Shown: positions 40,519 through 50,242 of the stretch, piece after piece
Layout of the letters: each line of letters begins with the position of its first letter
Numbering within the stretch: the first letter of the stretch is position 1
Origin: Paludibacter sp.
GTDB lineage: Bacteria; Bacteroidota; Bacteroidia; Bacteroidales; Paludibacteraceae
Length of the DNA stretch: 64,000 bases
Assembly (NCBI GenBank): GCA_028710895.1
Contig: JAQTTH010000001.1
Location: 217,776-281,775, forward strand
Direction: 5' to 3'
Program-made: the position numbers and the translations under genes
Notes under the pieces: generated by a model
The model's database searches: none
What the model saw: only the letters and a program-made list of their open reading frames with translations
Told to the model about the DNA's origin: nothing

Positions 40519-43212
40519 TTATCGTCCCGATTGTTTTATAAAATTCCGCAGTTCGTTGTTGAAATCATCTTTATCTAACAAATCCTCCATATTAATATGT
40601 AGCCTGTAACGCCAACTGAATTTTGAATTCGACGGTACATTGATACGTTCCTCGTGTGGATTAGTCCGACGCACATCATCCGATATACTCAACAAATCCT
40701 GCATTTGGAAGATTGACCACATGGCCGGAGAATATAAATGCTGCAACACGATGTCCCGGCAAATCCACCAATCGCAGAAGTAAGGCGCTTCACCCCAATG
40801 GCCGAGTTGCGAGTTATAAAAACGTTGCGTTACACCGCGGTCTTCTTCCCACCAACCCCTTATTGTACTCATATCGTGGGTGGAAGGTGTCACAACCGAT
40901 AGATAAGGCGCATCGGCCGGGTGGAAGAACTCTATTTTATTGGATTTAGGCGCACGCTGCACTTCCAGACTCAGAATACCAAGTTCCTTCATCACAGCAG
41001 TAACACAAGGTGTCATCATGCCAAGATCTTCGCCGCAAATCAACATATTGGTAGCCCGTTTCAAAGCAGGAAGTTTCTCCATACCCGACTGGTACCAGTT
41101 TGAATCCTGACGGCGGTAGAAATAATCTACGTAAAGTTCGCGCAAGCGGTCTTTGGTGTAGTTGTCCAAATCGCGGTAGGTGCGCAACGATTCCATGCCA
41201 AAGCGTGGATAGAACAGCATGCCGTTGCTACCTTCTTTCTCGAAGAACATCACGTTTGAGATTAAATCAAATAAGCCCCATTTGATGCGTTCAGATATTT
41301 TACCGTCTTCGAACATTTTCTCAACTGCCAACTGACTTTGATACGGCACTTTCAGGCGCAAAATCCAACCATCTTCTATCTGCAGGCAATTGGTTTTCAC
41401 CCAGGCGGCTTCTTCGCCAAAGAAATCCCACAAAATAGCATCGGTAATATAAGGTTTGCAAAAGCGGTTGTAGTCGAACCACAATCCTTTTTCGGCAAAT
41501 TCGTTGATATGAATAGGTGTTGATGGGTTTAAATGCCCCATAATCCCTTCTACCTGATTGGCAGGTATCTGCCAGATACGGAAGAATCCGAGGATATGAT
41601 CGATACGGAATGTATCAAAATAGTTAGACATTTGCGCAAAACGTTTTTTCCACCAGTCAAAGCCTGTACGCTCCATTACTTCCCAGTTATAAGTCGGCAA
41701 TTCCCAGTTCTGACCTTTTACAGCAAACATATCCGGTGGTGCTCCCGCCTGCATATGCATATGGAAAAGCTCCGGCGATACCCAGGTATCCACACTGTTT
41801 CGGTTTACTCCAATCGGAATATCACCCTTTAGAACCACACCGTGCTCATGTGCATAAGCAGCTGCTTCGGATAACTGAATGTGCAAATGATACTGAATAA
41901 AGTAATTCACCGCCACGTCATCGAAATGTGCCTGGTCGGGTGATAGAAATGCAGCTATTTTGGTTTCATCATATCGTGCATATTCTTTCCACTGGCGGTA
42001 ATCCGATGTACCATACATATCGCGCAGAACACAATAAACAGCGTAAGGTACCAACCAGTATTCGTTATCCGAAAAGAATTTTTTAAAATCTTTGTTCTGA
42101 AAGAATTTATCTTTTTGAGTCAGGTACAATTCCTTTGCATAGTGCAGTTTGAAATTGATAACCTCCATAAAAGGCACCAAATCAGCAGCATTCAGTTCAG
42201 CCTGTCTGGCTTTATATTCTTTTTGTAATTCGTTTGTGGCAGGCAATTTTCCCATGGCAGGCAAATTGAGGAAAAGCGGATTGAGTGCAAAAGCCGAAAT
42301 AGCAGCATAAGGCAACACGTCGGCATCGGTATGCGTACCAATCGTATCGTTTAGCGGTAGCACCTGAATCAGTTTCAGACCCACTTTTTCGGCCCAGTCG
42401 ATAAACAACTTCATATCCACAAAGTCGCCAACCCCAAAACTCTTCTTTGTGCGTATACTGAACACGGGTAATCCTACTCCGGCCCCTTTCCATGAATTAT
42501 TCGAGATATTGACAAATCCGTCGGATAACTGAACTTGTGTCTTTTTCGATTTTATGATAGGAGCAATACGGTCAGGTCCCGATTCGAAATACCGAAATTG
42601 CTTATCTTCGGGATCGTAAATTCCGTATTTGTAATGTACTTCGTTCGAAGCCTTGCTTAAATCCACATCAGCAGTCCACCAATTGTCAGTGGCTCTGTTT
42701 AAAATTACCGGATTATGGGTAGTCCAGTTTCCAAGCGCATCGCAATCACCTACCAGGCAAATGGCTTCGTTACTCTTCAACAAAGGCATTTTTACTTTAA
42801 AGGTGTGGGTAAACTTAGAAGCTTTTTTAGTTGCTTCAGTCAGGTTGTCGGTATTCAGCAACACTTCCTGAAAAGGTGTAGAGAGAAACACATTATCGAC
42901 ACTTCCTGCCGAATTCCATACATCTACACAAAAAAGGTGTTCCAGACTATTGGCATCAATTGAAATTTTGCGGTCATTTCCCCACTCTTCAACTGCTTTC
43001 CCTGTTTGCTCATTCAGCAAAATATATTTATAGCTGAATTCTATTTTTTCTGGTCTGTTTACTTCAATTTCGGCATACCAGTCTTCCGGAGACTGATAAT
43101 TTAGTGCCAACGCTTTAGTTAATTCACCGTTACCCAATTCTGTTATATTTCCACTTACCAACAAACGTTGACCCCAATAGGTATAATAAGGTATTTTAAA
43201 GTGAATTTTCAT
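40519..43212 (-). CDS. malQ: 4-alpha-glucanotransferase with two N-terminal CBM20 domains (GH77)
   Basis: MalQ transfers glucan units between maltooligosaccharides in the cytoplasm and takes part in starch and glycogen metabolism. The 897-residue protein has two N-terminal CBM20 starch-binding domains (about residues 1-95 and 130-230) and a GH77 domain with Asp538 (nucleophile, FRIDHILG), Glu728 (acid/base, CGEDLGMM) and Asp780 (STHDMSTIRGWW). The large size and tandem CBM20 layout match the DPE2-like type found in plants and Bacteroidota, in contrast to the 500-residue bacterial MalQ. It has no signal peptide. The only other glucan gene here is the GH97 enzyme at 28 kb. Confidence 0.95.
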   Translation of the reverse strand: MKIHFKIPYYTYWGQRLLVSGNITELGNGELTKALALNYQSPEDWYAEIEVNRPEKIEFSYKYILLNEQTGKAVEEWGNDRKISIDANSLEHLFCVDVWNSAGSVDNVFLSTPFQEVLLNTDNLTEATKKASKFTHTFKVKMPLLKSNEAICLVGDCDALGNWTTHNPVILNRATDNWWTADVDLSKASNEVHYKYGIYDPEDKQFRYFESGPDRIAPIIKSKKTQVQLSDGFVNISNNSWKGAGVGLPVFSIRTKKSFGVGDFVDMKLFIDWAEKVGLKLIQVLPLNDTIGTHTDADVLPYAAISAFALNPLFLNLPAMGKLPATNELQKEYKARQAELNAADLVPFMEVINFKLHYAKELYLTQKDKFFQNKDFKKFFSDNEYWLVPYAVYCVLRDMYGTSDYRQWKEYARYDETKIAAFLSPDQAHFDDVAVNYFIQYHLHIQLSEAAAYAHEHGVVLKGDIPIGVNRNSVDTWVSPELFHMHMQAGAPPDMFAVKGQNWELPTYNWEVMERTGFDWWKKRFAQMSNYFDTFRIDHILGFFRIWQIPANQVEGIMGHLNPSTPIHINEFAEKGLWFDYNRFCKPYITDAILWDFFGEEAAWVKTNCLQIEDGWILRLKVPYQSQLAVEKMFEDGKISERIKWGLFDLISNVMFFEKEGSNGMLFYPRFGMESLRTYRDLDNYTKDRLRELYVDYFYRRQDSNWYQSGMEKLPALKRATNMLICGEDLGMMTPCVTAVMKELGILSLEVQRAPKSNKIEFFHPADAPYLSVVTPSTHDMSTIRGWWEEDRGVTQRFYNSQLGHWGEAPYFCDWWICRDIVLQHLYSPAMWSIFQMQDLLSISDDVRRTNPHEERINVPSNSKFSWRYRLHINMEDLLDKDDFNNELRNFIKQSGR

Positions 43213-43460
43213 AGAGTGCTGTATTATAAGGTATTAATCTTCATCAAATAATTGTGAATCAAAAGTAGTGTTATTTTGACAACCTCGTTTTTATCATACC
43301 TGAAAAAATGCAAAAATAGATTTCAAACGTTTGCGGAAAATGTGCGATTCTATAAAACAATCATTTAATGTAGTAAATCCGTAGTCAGGTGTATTTTTGG
43401 CTTATAAATATTCATAGTATTTTTATGAAGATTTCATGGTTTTATTATAATATAATTCTG

Positions 43461-43468
43461 TACTTTTG
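43461..43468 (+). promoter_or_regulatory. -7 box for prs
   Basis: TACTTTTG matches TAnnTTTG 35 bases before the prs start. The -33 site has TTT but not TTG. Confidence 0.6.
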
Positions 43469-43503
43469 CAAAAAATTCCTCAAAACTAAAATCCACTTCA
43501 AGC

Positions 43504-44448
43504 ATGTCAGTTTCAGCTTCAACTTTCAAAGTGTTTTCGGGCACAAATAGTCGTAATCTTGCCGAGAAAATATGTAAAAGTTTAGGTTGTCCACTTGGGA
43601 ATATGAAAGTTCAGCATTTTTCGGATGGTGAATTCTCAGTTTCTTACGAAGAGTCAATTCGTGGCCAGTATGTCTATTTAGTACAATCCACGTTTCCAAA
43701 CTCGGACAATTTAATGGAATTACTTTTAATGATAGATGCAGCTAAACGCGCATCTGCCTATAAAATTATCGCTGTTATTCCTTATTTTGGTTGGGCCCGT
43801 CAGGACAGAAAAGACAAACCCCGTGTATCAATTGGTGCAAAACTGATAGCCGATATGTTGAGTGTTGCCGGTGCACACCGCATCATTGCCATGGATTTAC
43901 ATGCCGACCAGATTCAGGGATTTTTCGATGTTCCTGTTGATCACCTTTACGCTTCAACCATTTTTGTTCCTTATATCAAATCATTAAATCTCGAAAATCT
44001 GGTTATTGCGTCACCTGACGTAGGCGGATCGAAACGTGCCGGTTCTTATTCAAAACATCTGGGAGTACCCATGGTATTGTGTAACAAAACCCGCGAAAAA
44101 GCAAATGTGGTGGGCGAAATGCGTATTATCGGAGATGTGGTTGGCAAAGATGTTATCATTGTTGATGATATGGCCGACACTGCCGGAACGCTCTGTAAAG
44201 CTGCCGATTTGATGCTGGAAAATGGAGCGAAAAGCGTTCGCGCTATCGTCTCGCACGGTGTAATGTCAGGCGATGCCTCTCAGAAAATTCTTGACTCGGC
44301 TCTGACTGAAATAGCATTTACCGATTCTATTCCGTTTGATTGTGGAAAATGTTCGAAAGTAAAAATTCTGACTATCTCAAAAATGTTTGCCGACACCATT
44401 TACCGTGTTCAGGAAAACAAATCAATCAGCGAACAATACCTGTTGTAA
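43504..44448 (+). CDS. prs: Ribose-phosphate pyrophosphokinase
   Basis: Prs makes PRPP from ribose 5-phosphate and ATP for nucleotide, histidine and tryptophan synthesis. The 314-residue product has normal length. The motifs FSGTNSRNLAEKICKSLG (N-terminus), FSDGEF with Asp and Glu for substrate binding, PYFGWARQDRKD (about 97-108) and the PRPP-binding VDDMADTAGTL (about 220-230) are all present. It is monocistronic, with a -7 box upstream and a strong terminator downstream. Confidence 0.97.
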   Translation: MSVSASTFKVFSGTNSRNLAEKICKSLGCPLGNMKVQHFSDGEFSVSYEESIRGQYVYLVQSTFPNSDNLMELLLMIDAAKRASAYKIIAVIPYFGWARQDRKDKPRVSIGAKLIADMLSVAGAHRIIAMDLHADQIQGFFDVPVDHLYASTIFVPYIKSLNLENLVIASPDVGGSKRAGSYSKHLGVPMVLCNKTREKANVVGEMRIIGDVVGKDVIIVDDMADTAGTLCKAADLMLENGAKSVRAIVSHGVMSGDASQKILDSALTEIAFTDSIPFDCGKCSKVKILTISKMFADTIYRVQENKSISEQYLL

Positions 44449-44466
44449 TAGTAAAATTAAATATAC

Positions 44467-44501
44467 AAAAAAGGCTCTCAATTAATTTTGAGAGCCTTTT
44501 T
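44467..44501 (+). terminator. Terminator of prs
   Basis: AAAAAGGCTCTCAA pairs with TTGAGAGCCTTTTT across a TTAATT loop. It lies between convergent prs and the lipoprotein gene and may serve both. Confidence 0.9.
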
Positions 44502-44522
44502 GTTATCTAACAAATAACTGGA

Positions 44523-46001
44523 TTATTTTAATACCAATACATTCTTTATTTCCCATGTTCCTGCTTTTGTGGTTGTAGAAAGATATTTAAATGCAAATCT
44601 AATTTTCTTACCCGAATACGATGCTAAGCTTATTGGCCCAATTGTTGAAAAAGTCCAACTACCCGGATCTTTAAATGTACTTGTAGGTAATTGAGTCCAT
44701 GTGGCAGTTGAAGGTAACCCATCAACATAATTTTCGGAAACCCAGATGGTACCATCGGTCACAGGATTGGTACAATACCGAATCACATGGTCGAATGACA
44801 ATTTTGCTGCTGTTATAGTTGTCAAATCAACTACTGGTGATATCAGCCAATCTTCATTGGCATTGTTTGTTGGTGAAACATAACCAGTCATTGTAGCAGC
44901 ACTAAATGATACGCCCCAAACTTGTGCACCAAGTACATTTTGTGTTGTAAAATCGCCCAAAGTCTTAGCAAAAGTTTCTGAAAGTATTGGTTCAATAGGT
45001 TTTATTCCGCCTGTAGATCCGTTAGGCAAAATAAAATAAGAGGTATTGCTCATTTGTGAGAGACCAGAAGCTAAACTTCCCAATAGCCCATATACAGTCA
45101 CTTGTTTTCCGAATAGTCTTGCCTTTCCGCTCTTCAGGTTTAAGCTATCACGAACGATTCCTAAAGGCAATTGCACAACTAAACATTTTGAAATATAGAT
45201 ATCCGAAACAGAATCAGCTATCAGTACATTTGCAACTTGCGTACAAGAATCGGCTGTGAAGAAGTTGGCGCTTGAGCTGCCGCCCCAATTGTATCCTACA
45301 ATATATCCTTTTACATATTTTGACAACCCCTTATTGTTAATTGCTTCGGAAACTGTGTAAGGTACTGCCTCTTTTCCACTATTACCTATCAGATTTACAG
45401 CTTCACCTCTTTGTACCAAAAAGTTTTTCAGCTCCCATGTTCCTGCTTTTGTTGTTGTGGAAACATATTTAAATGCAATTTTTATTTTTTTACCTGCAAA
45501 AGAAGTCAAACTGATTTGATCTGAAGTTGGTAGCGGTGATGGCCACGCATTTGGATCGACAAAAGGTTTTATAACAAGTTGAGTCCAGGTTGCACTTGTA
45601 GGCAAACTATCCACATTATTATAATTTTCAGATATCATAATCGTAGCATCAGTTGCTGCATTAGCAAAGTAACGCGCTACATGATCGAAAGTAAAATGAG
45701 CTTCTGTAACATTTGTCAGGTCTATTACAGGAGAAATTAACCAAGTTTCATCAGCCTTGTTGACTCCGCCTACATAGCCGGTCATAATAGCATACCCATT
45801 CGAATTATAAATCCAGTTTTCAGTACCAACCACACTTTTAGCTGTAAAGTTTCCTAAACCGGATGCGAATGTTTCGGAATAAATTGTATTAGATTCTTCT
45901 ACCGGTTTAATGGGGCTGATTGATTCAACGAGATTGGAACAGGACGTAACTGCCATTCCAAAAATCAATAGCATCCAACCATATATTATTTTCTTTTTCA
46001 T
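44523..46001 (-). CDS. Lipoprotein with two choice-of-anchor J domains flanking a DUF6359-like segment
   Basis: This 492-residue protein is predicted to be surface-exposed: the lipobox is MAVTSCSN with the acylated Cys near residue 21. Two similar domains of about 165 residues (residues about 40-200 and 335-492) each contain ETFA...LGNFT, DWLISPVVDLT and FAFKYLSTTTKAGTWE-type motifs, matching the choice-of-anchor J group. Between them, residues about 205-325 (SKYVKGYIVGYNWGGSSS) match DUF6359-like OB-fold proteins. It is the third gene of a TonB receptor operon and may bind ligand at the surface. Confidence 0.8.
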   Translation of the reverse strand: MKKKIIYGWMLLIFGMAVTSCSNLVESISPIKPVEESNTIYSETFASGLGNFTAKSVVGTENWIYNSNGYAIMTGYVGGVNKADETWLISPVIDLTNVTEAHFTFDHVARYFANAATDATIMISENYNNVDSLPTSATWTQLVIKPFVDPNAWPSPLPTSDQISLTSFAGKKIKIAFKYVSTTTKAGTWELKNFLVQRGEAVNLIGNSGKEAVPYTVSEAINNKGLSKYVKGYIVGYNWGGSSSANFFTADSCTQVANVLIADSVSDIYISKCLVVQLPLGIVRDSLNLKSGKARLFGKQVTVYGLLGSLASGLSQMSNTSYFILPNGSTGGIKPIEPILSETFAKTLGDFTTQNVLGAQVWGVSFSAATMTGYVSPTNNANEDWLISPVVDLTTITAAKLSFDHVIRYCTNPVTDGTIWVSENYVDGLPSTATWTQLPTSTFKDPGSWTFSTIGPISLASYSGKKIRFAFKYLSTTTKAGTWEIKNVLVLK

Positions 46002-46028
46002 AAAGATATTTTTTTGAAATTGTTACTA

Positions 46029-47051
46029 CTATTTTTTTATTTCAGCATGATAAGCTTCAAATCCCTTACCCAAATCACCAATTGAGCGAATTGTGAGTTG
46101 ATGGTATATTTCGGCAGTTACAGATGTTGGTTTAACAGTTGGCTTTTTATCATTATACCAACCTACAATGGCAGTGATATTTCCTCTATTGCTTGAAGAT
46201 GGCAATTTAAATGTTGCAAATTTCGAATATTCACTTGTTGCAATAAAAATTGAACCAGTTCCGTCCTGAATTTCGCGCGACTGTGGAAAGCCAATTCCGT
46301 TTGTCGATGGGGCAAAAATCAGATCAGCATCTTTTATTGGAGCAGGTAAACCATAATCAGCACCTTTACCCGTGAAGAATGCATTTTTAATGCAAACGAG
46401 TTTATTAAACAATGGTTCTCCGGTGGCTCTAATCTGAGCAATTGTCAACGTATCAGCAACTACAGCGGCAGGATTTGGCATTCCGTATGCATGAATAGCA
46501 TGTAATGCAATCGGTAATGGAATACGTCCTGGTTCAACTCTGTAAATATTTACATGATGTAATGTGTCCAGTTTTGCTTTATCAAGATTCACATAGTGAG
46601 TCCCGATTTGGAAAGACTGAGCGTATTTACCCAAATATAAGCCGTTTAAACGAACCGATACTTTTTGACCTAAAGGATAGATTCCAGAAAGACTACCGGC
46701 ATCAATGGAAATTTTCATGGCCCGACCACCAGCACCTTGTTCCTGAACAATAATATACTTATAAATATTTCCTTCAATATCAGACGAAGTGATTACACCA
46801 TTTATAACCATATTACTTGTATCGTTTGGTATAAGTCTGGCAGTAAACAAACCTGCTTTTTTCGATGCAGTATCTGTGTATAAATCAATGTTAGTATTAT
46901 AAATGCTATCCAGCTTTGCGATTGAAATAGTTGATATTAATGAATCACCCATCAGTTTTGAAAGTGGTATTGCATTAAATTCAGTTTGAGTACAACTTGT
47001 AACCAAAGTTGCCAAAACAAATAAAACTCCTATTATATTTTGCTTTTTCAT
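46029..47051 (-). CDS. DUF5689 domain lipoprotein
   Basis: This 340-residue lipoprotein has a signal ending at LVTSCTQTEF (Cys near residue 20) and a DUF5689 domain that takes up most of the protein (ISIAKLDSIYNTNIDLY onward, then VINGVITSSDIEGNIYKYII, about residues 82-101). DUF5689 proteins are found near TonB receptors and exported nucleases in Bacteroidota. The function is unknown. It sits between the receptor (33 bp gap) and the two-domain lipoprotein (27 bp gap) in one operon. Confidence 0.87.
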   Translation of the reverse strand: MKKQNIIGVLFVLATLVTSCTQTEFNAIPLSKLMGDSLISTISIAKLDSIYNTNIDLYTDTASKKAGLFTARLIPNDTSNMVINGVITSSDIEGNIYKYIIVQEQGAGGRAMKISIDAGSLSGIYPLGQKVSVRLNGLYLGKYAQSFQIGTHYVNLDKAKLDTLHHVNIYRVEPGRIPLPIALHAIHAYGMPNPAAVVADTLTIAQIRATGEPLFNKLVCIKNAFFTGKGADYGLPAPIKDADLIFAPSTNGIGFPQSREIQDGTGSIFIATSEYSKFATFKLPSSSNRGNITAIVGWYNDKKPTVKPTSVTAEIYHQLTIRSIGDLGKGFEAYHAEIKK

Positions 47052-47084
47052 TTTTATTCTCTTTATAATTATTGCTGCAATTAA

Positions 47085-49820
47085 TTAGAATTTATATCCA
47101 ATGTTTAAGAACATATTGAATCCCCACGCATAATAATATTTAGATGGAAATTTATTCAATGTATTAATATCGATTATTGCTCCGTTTAAAGGCAAACGGG
47201 ATTGACTATATCCCCCACTAATCATGTGTGTATTATTCAGGATATTACTTGCACTAAGATTTATGTTTAACGAATGACGATTTTTTAAATAAATTACTTT
47301 TCCAACCGAAGCATCCAATAAATATCCACCTTTGAGTTTTTCCTGGGTACCCAGCGCATTCATTATTTCGTCTGTTGTATACAAAGCCATATTCGATTTA
47401 GTCAACCTAAGTGGCGAAACATCCAGGTAATTCCGATCAAAATAGTTCAACGTCAAATCTACAAACCACATTTTAGAATTAAAATAACTCAATTTAGCAC
47501 TACCAGCTGTTTGAGGTCCAGTGCTGAGTTTAATATTCTTAATCATTACTTGCTCCGATTTATCTTCTTTGACTCCATTTTCAAAACTCAAAATACCCTG
47601 AGCATTGTCAGTATAATGATAATCTGCAACCGTTCCTGCAAGAGAAAAAGTAAAGCTACTGTTCAATTTGAAAGAAATTCCAGCCTCGATACCCTGATAA
47701 AGTTTCTTTACTTTTGTCAACACATGATTCACAAAGGTTTGATTTATATCGTCATAATAACCATTTAATTCGATACCATCCAACGAGTGTGTCCTGAACC
47801 CACTAATTCTACCCCGAACAGATGAGAAAGTAAAATTGTAATTAACATCATATGATAAAACCTTTTCACTTTCCATTGGAACTGCAGTATCCTTGATTCT
47901 TTGAGATATATAGGCATTATCTACTCCCGGAGCTCTTTTCTCAGCCTGTACATTAACCGACAAGCGATTGCGACCATCAATTTTATAGGTTGCTCCGGCT
48001 TTTAACGATGGGTCGGCTGTAAACCAGGTTTTTCCCTGACCGTATGAATTCACGTTTAATGCTTCTGCACGACCGTTTTTCATATGTCCGTAACGAGAAA
48101 ATTGTGTGTAGGTTACCTGACCAGCATAGAATATATCCAGTTGAGGTAATATCCATTCGTTTTGAGCAAAAGCTGCTCCATGTAAAATGTTGATGTCATA
48201 ATTGTATCCAAAGATATCACCCACTTTTACAACTGCGTTTGGATTGTTTAAATCATTCTGAATAACATTAGGATTCGTAGGAAAATCACGCTCAGCAAAT
48301 TGGTCAATGTCAATCCATTGATTTCCACCCAGAAGATCATCCATTGTTTTATAATGCATTGCTTTCGAAATTTTACCTTCAACACCTGCAGTCAGTTTCA
48401 ATTCTTTTGATAGTTGATTTGTATAAGTAGAATTTAATGCCGTTTCCATTAAATTACTATGACGACGTTCAATGGAATACCTTGCAACCCCAGTTGGGTC
48501 TATTGCATTATTGCGATAATTTGCTAAATAAAGATCATTCCAGTTTATTTGGGATACATCAGAATCCGTTTTCCAAAAGGTTGTCATTTCATCTATAGAT
48601 TCATCATCTGTCGGAGAACTTGGCAAATACCGATAATAATCCGATCTCCGATCGGGAGCACCGTAAAAGTTCAAAGCAGAATTACTATACATACTATAAT
48701 GATATGCAAGTCCCGAACGCAAGCGTTGATTTTCGTCAATTTTAAAATCATGAGTAAGAATAGCTGTTGGATCAAAGCTCTTTACAATACGTGAATTTCT
48801 CACTTTTCCTTCCTGATACCCCCAATATGGATTGTAGTAAATAGAACCGGCAAGGTCATACACTTCCTGAGTTACAGCTCCCTGTTGGGCACGCTGAGTA
48901 GGAGCTCCAAAGGTAACTAATGATAAACTGTGCTGGCTATTAAATACTTTTTCTGCTGATAAGAAATAACCAGCCGATTGATAAAATGTACCCTGAACAA
49001 TTCCTTTATCGGCCCAACGTACAACTGCTGAGGCAGCAAAAGCCCAACCATTTTGCATAAGACCCGTTGCATACATATATTGTCCTCTCAATTTATAAGC
49101 ACGGTTTGTATAAGCAAAACTGGCTTTTGAACCTGCAGCATATACACTTGCCTTAGTATTTATATTTGTGGCACTACCCAGATTTCCGTAAGAAAACGAA
49201 GTCGGAGCAATACCATTTATTTCTTCCTGATTACGAAAAGCATCATTTAAACCTCCTAAAGAAGAAAAATTAAAATTGTCGCGTTCCAGCCCATTGAAAT
49301 AGATTCCGTTGATATAAGTCGACTCAAAATCCTGATCGTAGCCGCGGGTACGAAAACGCATCGGACTAAAAGCAAAATTTGTTTGTGAAGCATAGATATC
49401 TCCTTTTGATGATAAAGCTCCCGAAACATTCTGAGTAGATTTTGCTTCATCGCTGTTTAATTCGGTTTCGCTCAATTGAAGCACAATTTCTTGTTTAACT
49501 TCGTCCTGAATATCTGCTTTGAGATCAAAAGCACCTAAATCATTTATCTGATTTTCTTTCAGCTTTACGAGTTTTATCTGTGTGAAATAACCCTGACGGG
49601 AAATACTCAATTCTTCGTCACCAGCTTTTAAATAGCTTAGCGTAAATTCACCCTTTGCATTTGTTTGAGTCGAAATGTTCTGTTGTAAAAATGTTATTAT
49701 AACTCCCGAAAGCGGAGCTCCTGAATCTGCAGCCTTAATTACACCTTTGGCTATTGTTTGAGCCAGCAGTGAGAAGGATGTCAGCAACGATACTACAAGT
49801 ATCAACGATAGTTTTCTCAT
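47085..49820 (-). CDS. TonB-dependent outer-membrane receptor with CarboxypepD_reg-like domain
   Basis: This 911-residue protein is an outer-membrane importer that uses the TonB system. After the signal (SLILVVSLLTSFSLLAQ) comes a carboxypeptidase-regulatory-like domain (KGVIKAADSGAPLSGVII, residues 24-41), a plug region (QTNFAFSPMRFRTRGYDQDF, about 145-164) and a long barrel ending in FNMFLNIGYKF, with the C-terminal Phe typical of BAM substrates. No SusD partner is present; the next genes encode DUF5689 and choice-of-anchor J lipoproteins. The divergent gene encodes an EEP phosphodiesterase, so a nucleotide- or phosphodiester-derived substrate is plausible. Confidence 0.92.
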   Translation of the reverse strand: MRKLSLILVVSLLTSFSLLAQTIAKGVIKAADSGAPLSGVIITFLQQNISTQTNAKGEFTLSYLKAGDEELSISRQGYFTQIKLVKLKENQINDLGAFDLKADIQDEVKQEIVLQLSETELNSDEAKSTQNVSGALSSKGDIYASQTNFAFSPMRFRTRGYDQDFESTYINGIYFNGLERDNFNFSSLGGLNDAFRNQEEINGIAPTSFSYGNLGSATNINTKASVYAAGSKASFAYTNRAYKLRGQYMYATGLMQNGWAFAASAVVRWADKGIVQGTFYQSAGYFLSAEKVFNSQHSLSLVTFGAPTQRAQQGAVTQEVYDLAGSIYYNPYWGYQEGKVRNSRIVKSFDPTAILTHDFKIDENQRLRSGLAYHYSMYSNSALNFYGAPDRRSDYYRYLPSSPTDDESIDEMTTFWKTDSDVSQINWNDLYLANYRNNAIDPTGVARYSIERRHSNLMETALNSTYTNQLSKELKLTAGVEGKISKAMHYKTMDDLLGGNQWIDIDQFAERDFPTNPNVIQNDLNNPNAVVKVGDIFGYNYDINILHGAAFAQNEWILPQLDIFYAGQVTYTQFSRYGHMKNGRAEALNVNSYGQGKTWFTADPSLKAGATYKIDGRNRLSVNVQAEKRAPGVDNAYISQRIKDTAVPMESEKVLSYDVNYNFTFSSVRGRISGFRTHSLDGIELNGYYDDINQTFVNHVLTKVKKLYQGIEAGISFKLNSSFTFSLAGTVADYHYTDNAQGILSFENGVKEDKSEQVMIKNIKLSTGPQTAGSAKLSYFNSKMWFVDLTLNYFDRNYLDVSPLRLTKSNMALYTTDEIMNALGTQEKLKGGYLLDASVGKVIYLKNRHSLNINLSASNILNNTHMISGGYSQSRLPLNGAIIDINTLNKFPSKYYYAWGFNMFLNIGYKF

Positions 49821-50242
49821 ACAATTGATTCTAAATTATTTATTCAACGCATCATTATATTTTCCTTATTCAGTTCGAAAATTTTGACCGAAAAAGGGCG
49901 TGCAAGTTACAATCTTTTTCTCAAATATCACATATTTATACAACAATAAATTTCAATAACTTCACATTTGCAGCCACAAATAATATAAAACATTAAAATA
50001 AAAACATATCAACCGATTCGTACATCTGATAGTCAACAATTTAATCCGGAAACACAAATGAAATATAGATTAATTTCATTTTGTAACACAAAAAACTATT
50101 CGCTCACAATTCACACTATTGAAATAATTCCGAATGGACTTTTGTTCGCAGCATATATAATTTCAACCACAGACTTTTTTGTTTCATTTTTTTTTCTCAC
50201 TTTTGTTCTCAGTTATTTCATTCACAGTTAAAACACGAACAT
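49821..50242. other. Divergent control region of the TonB receptor and EEP genes
   Basis: This 422-bp A/T-rich gap separates the divergent TonB receptor and phosphodiesterase genes. It has a CACTTTTG near-match to the -7 box at 50198-50205 on the plus strand, with a TTTG at 50178. No gene, repeat or riboswitch-like fold was recognised. Confidence 0.5.
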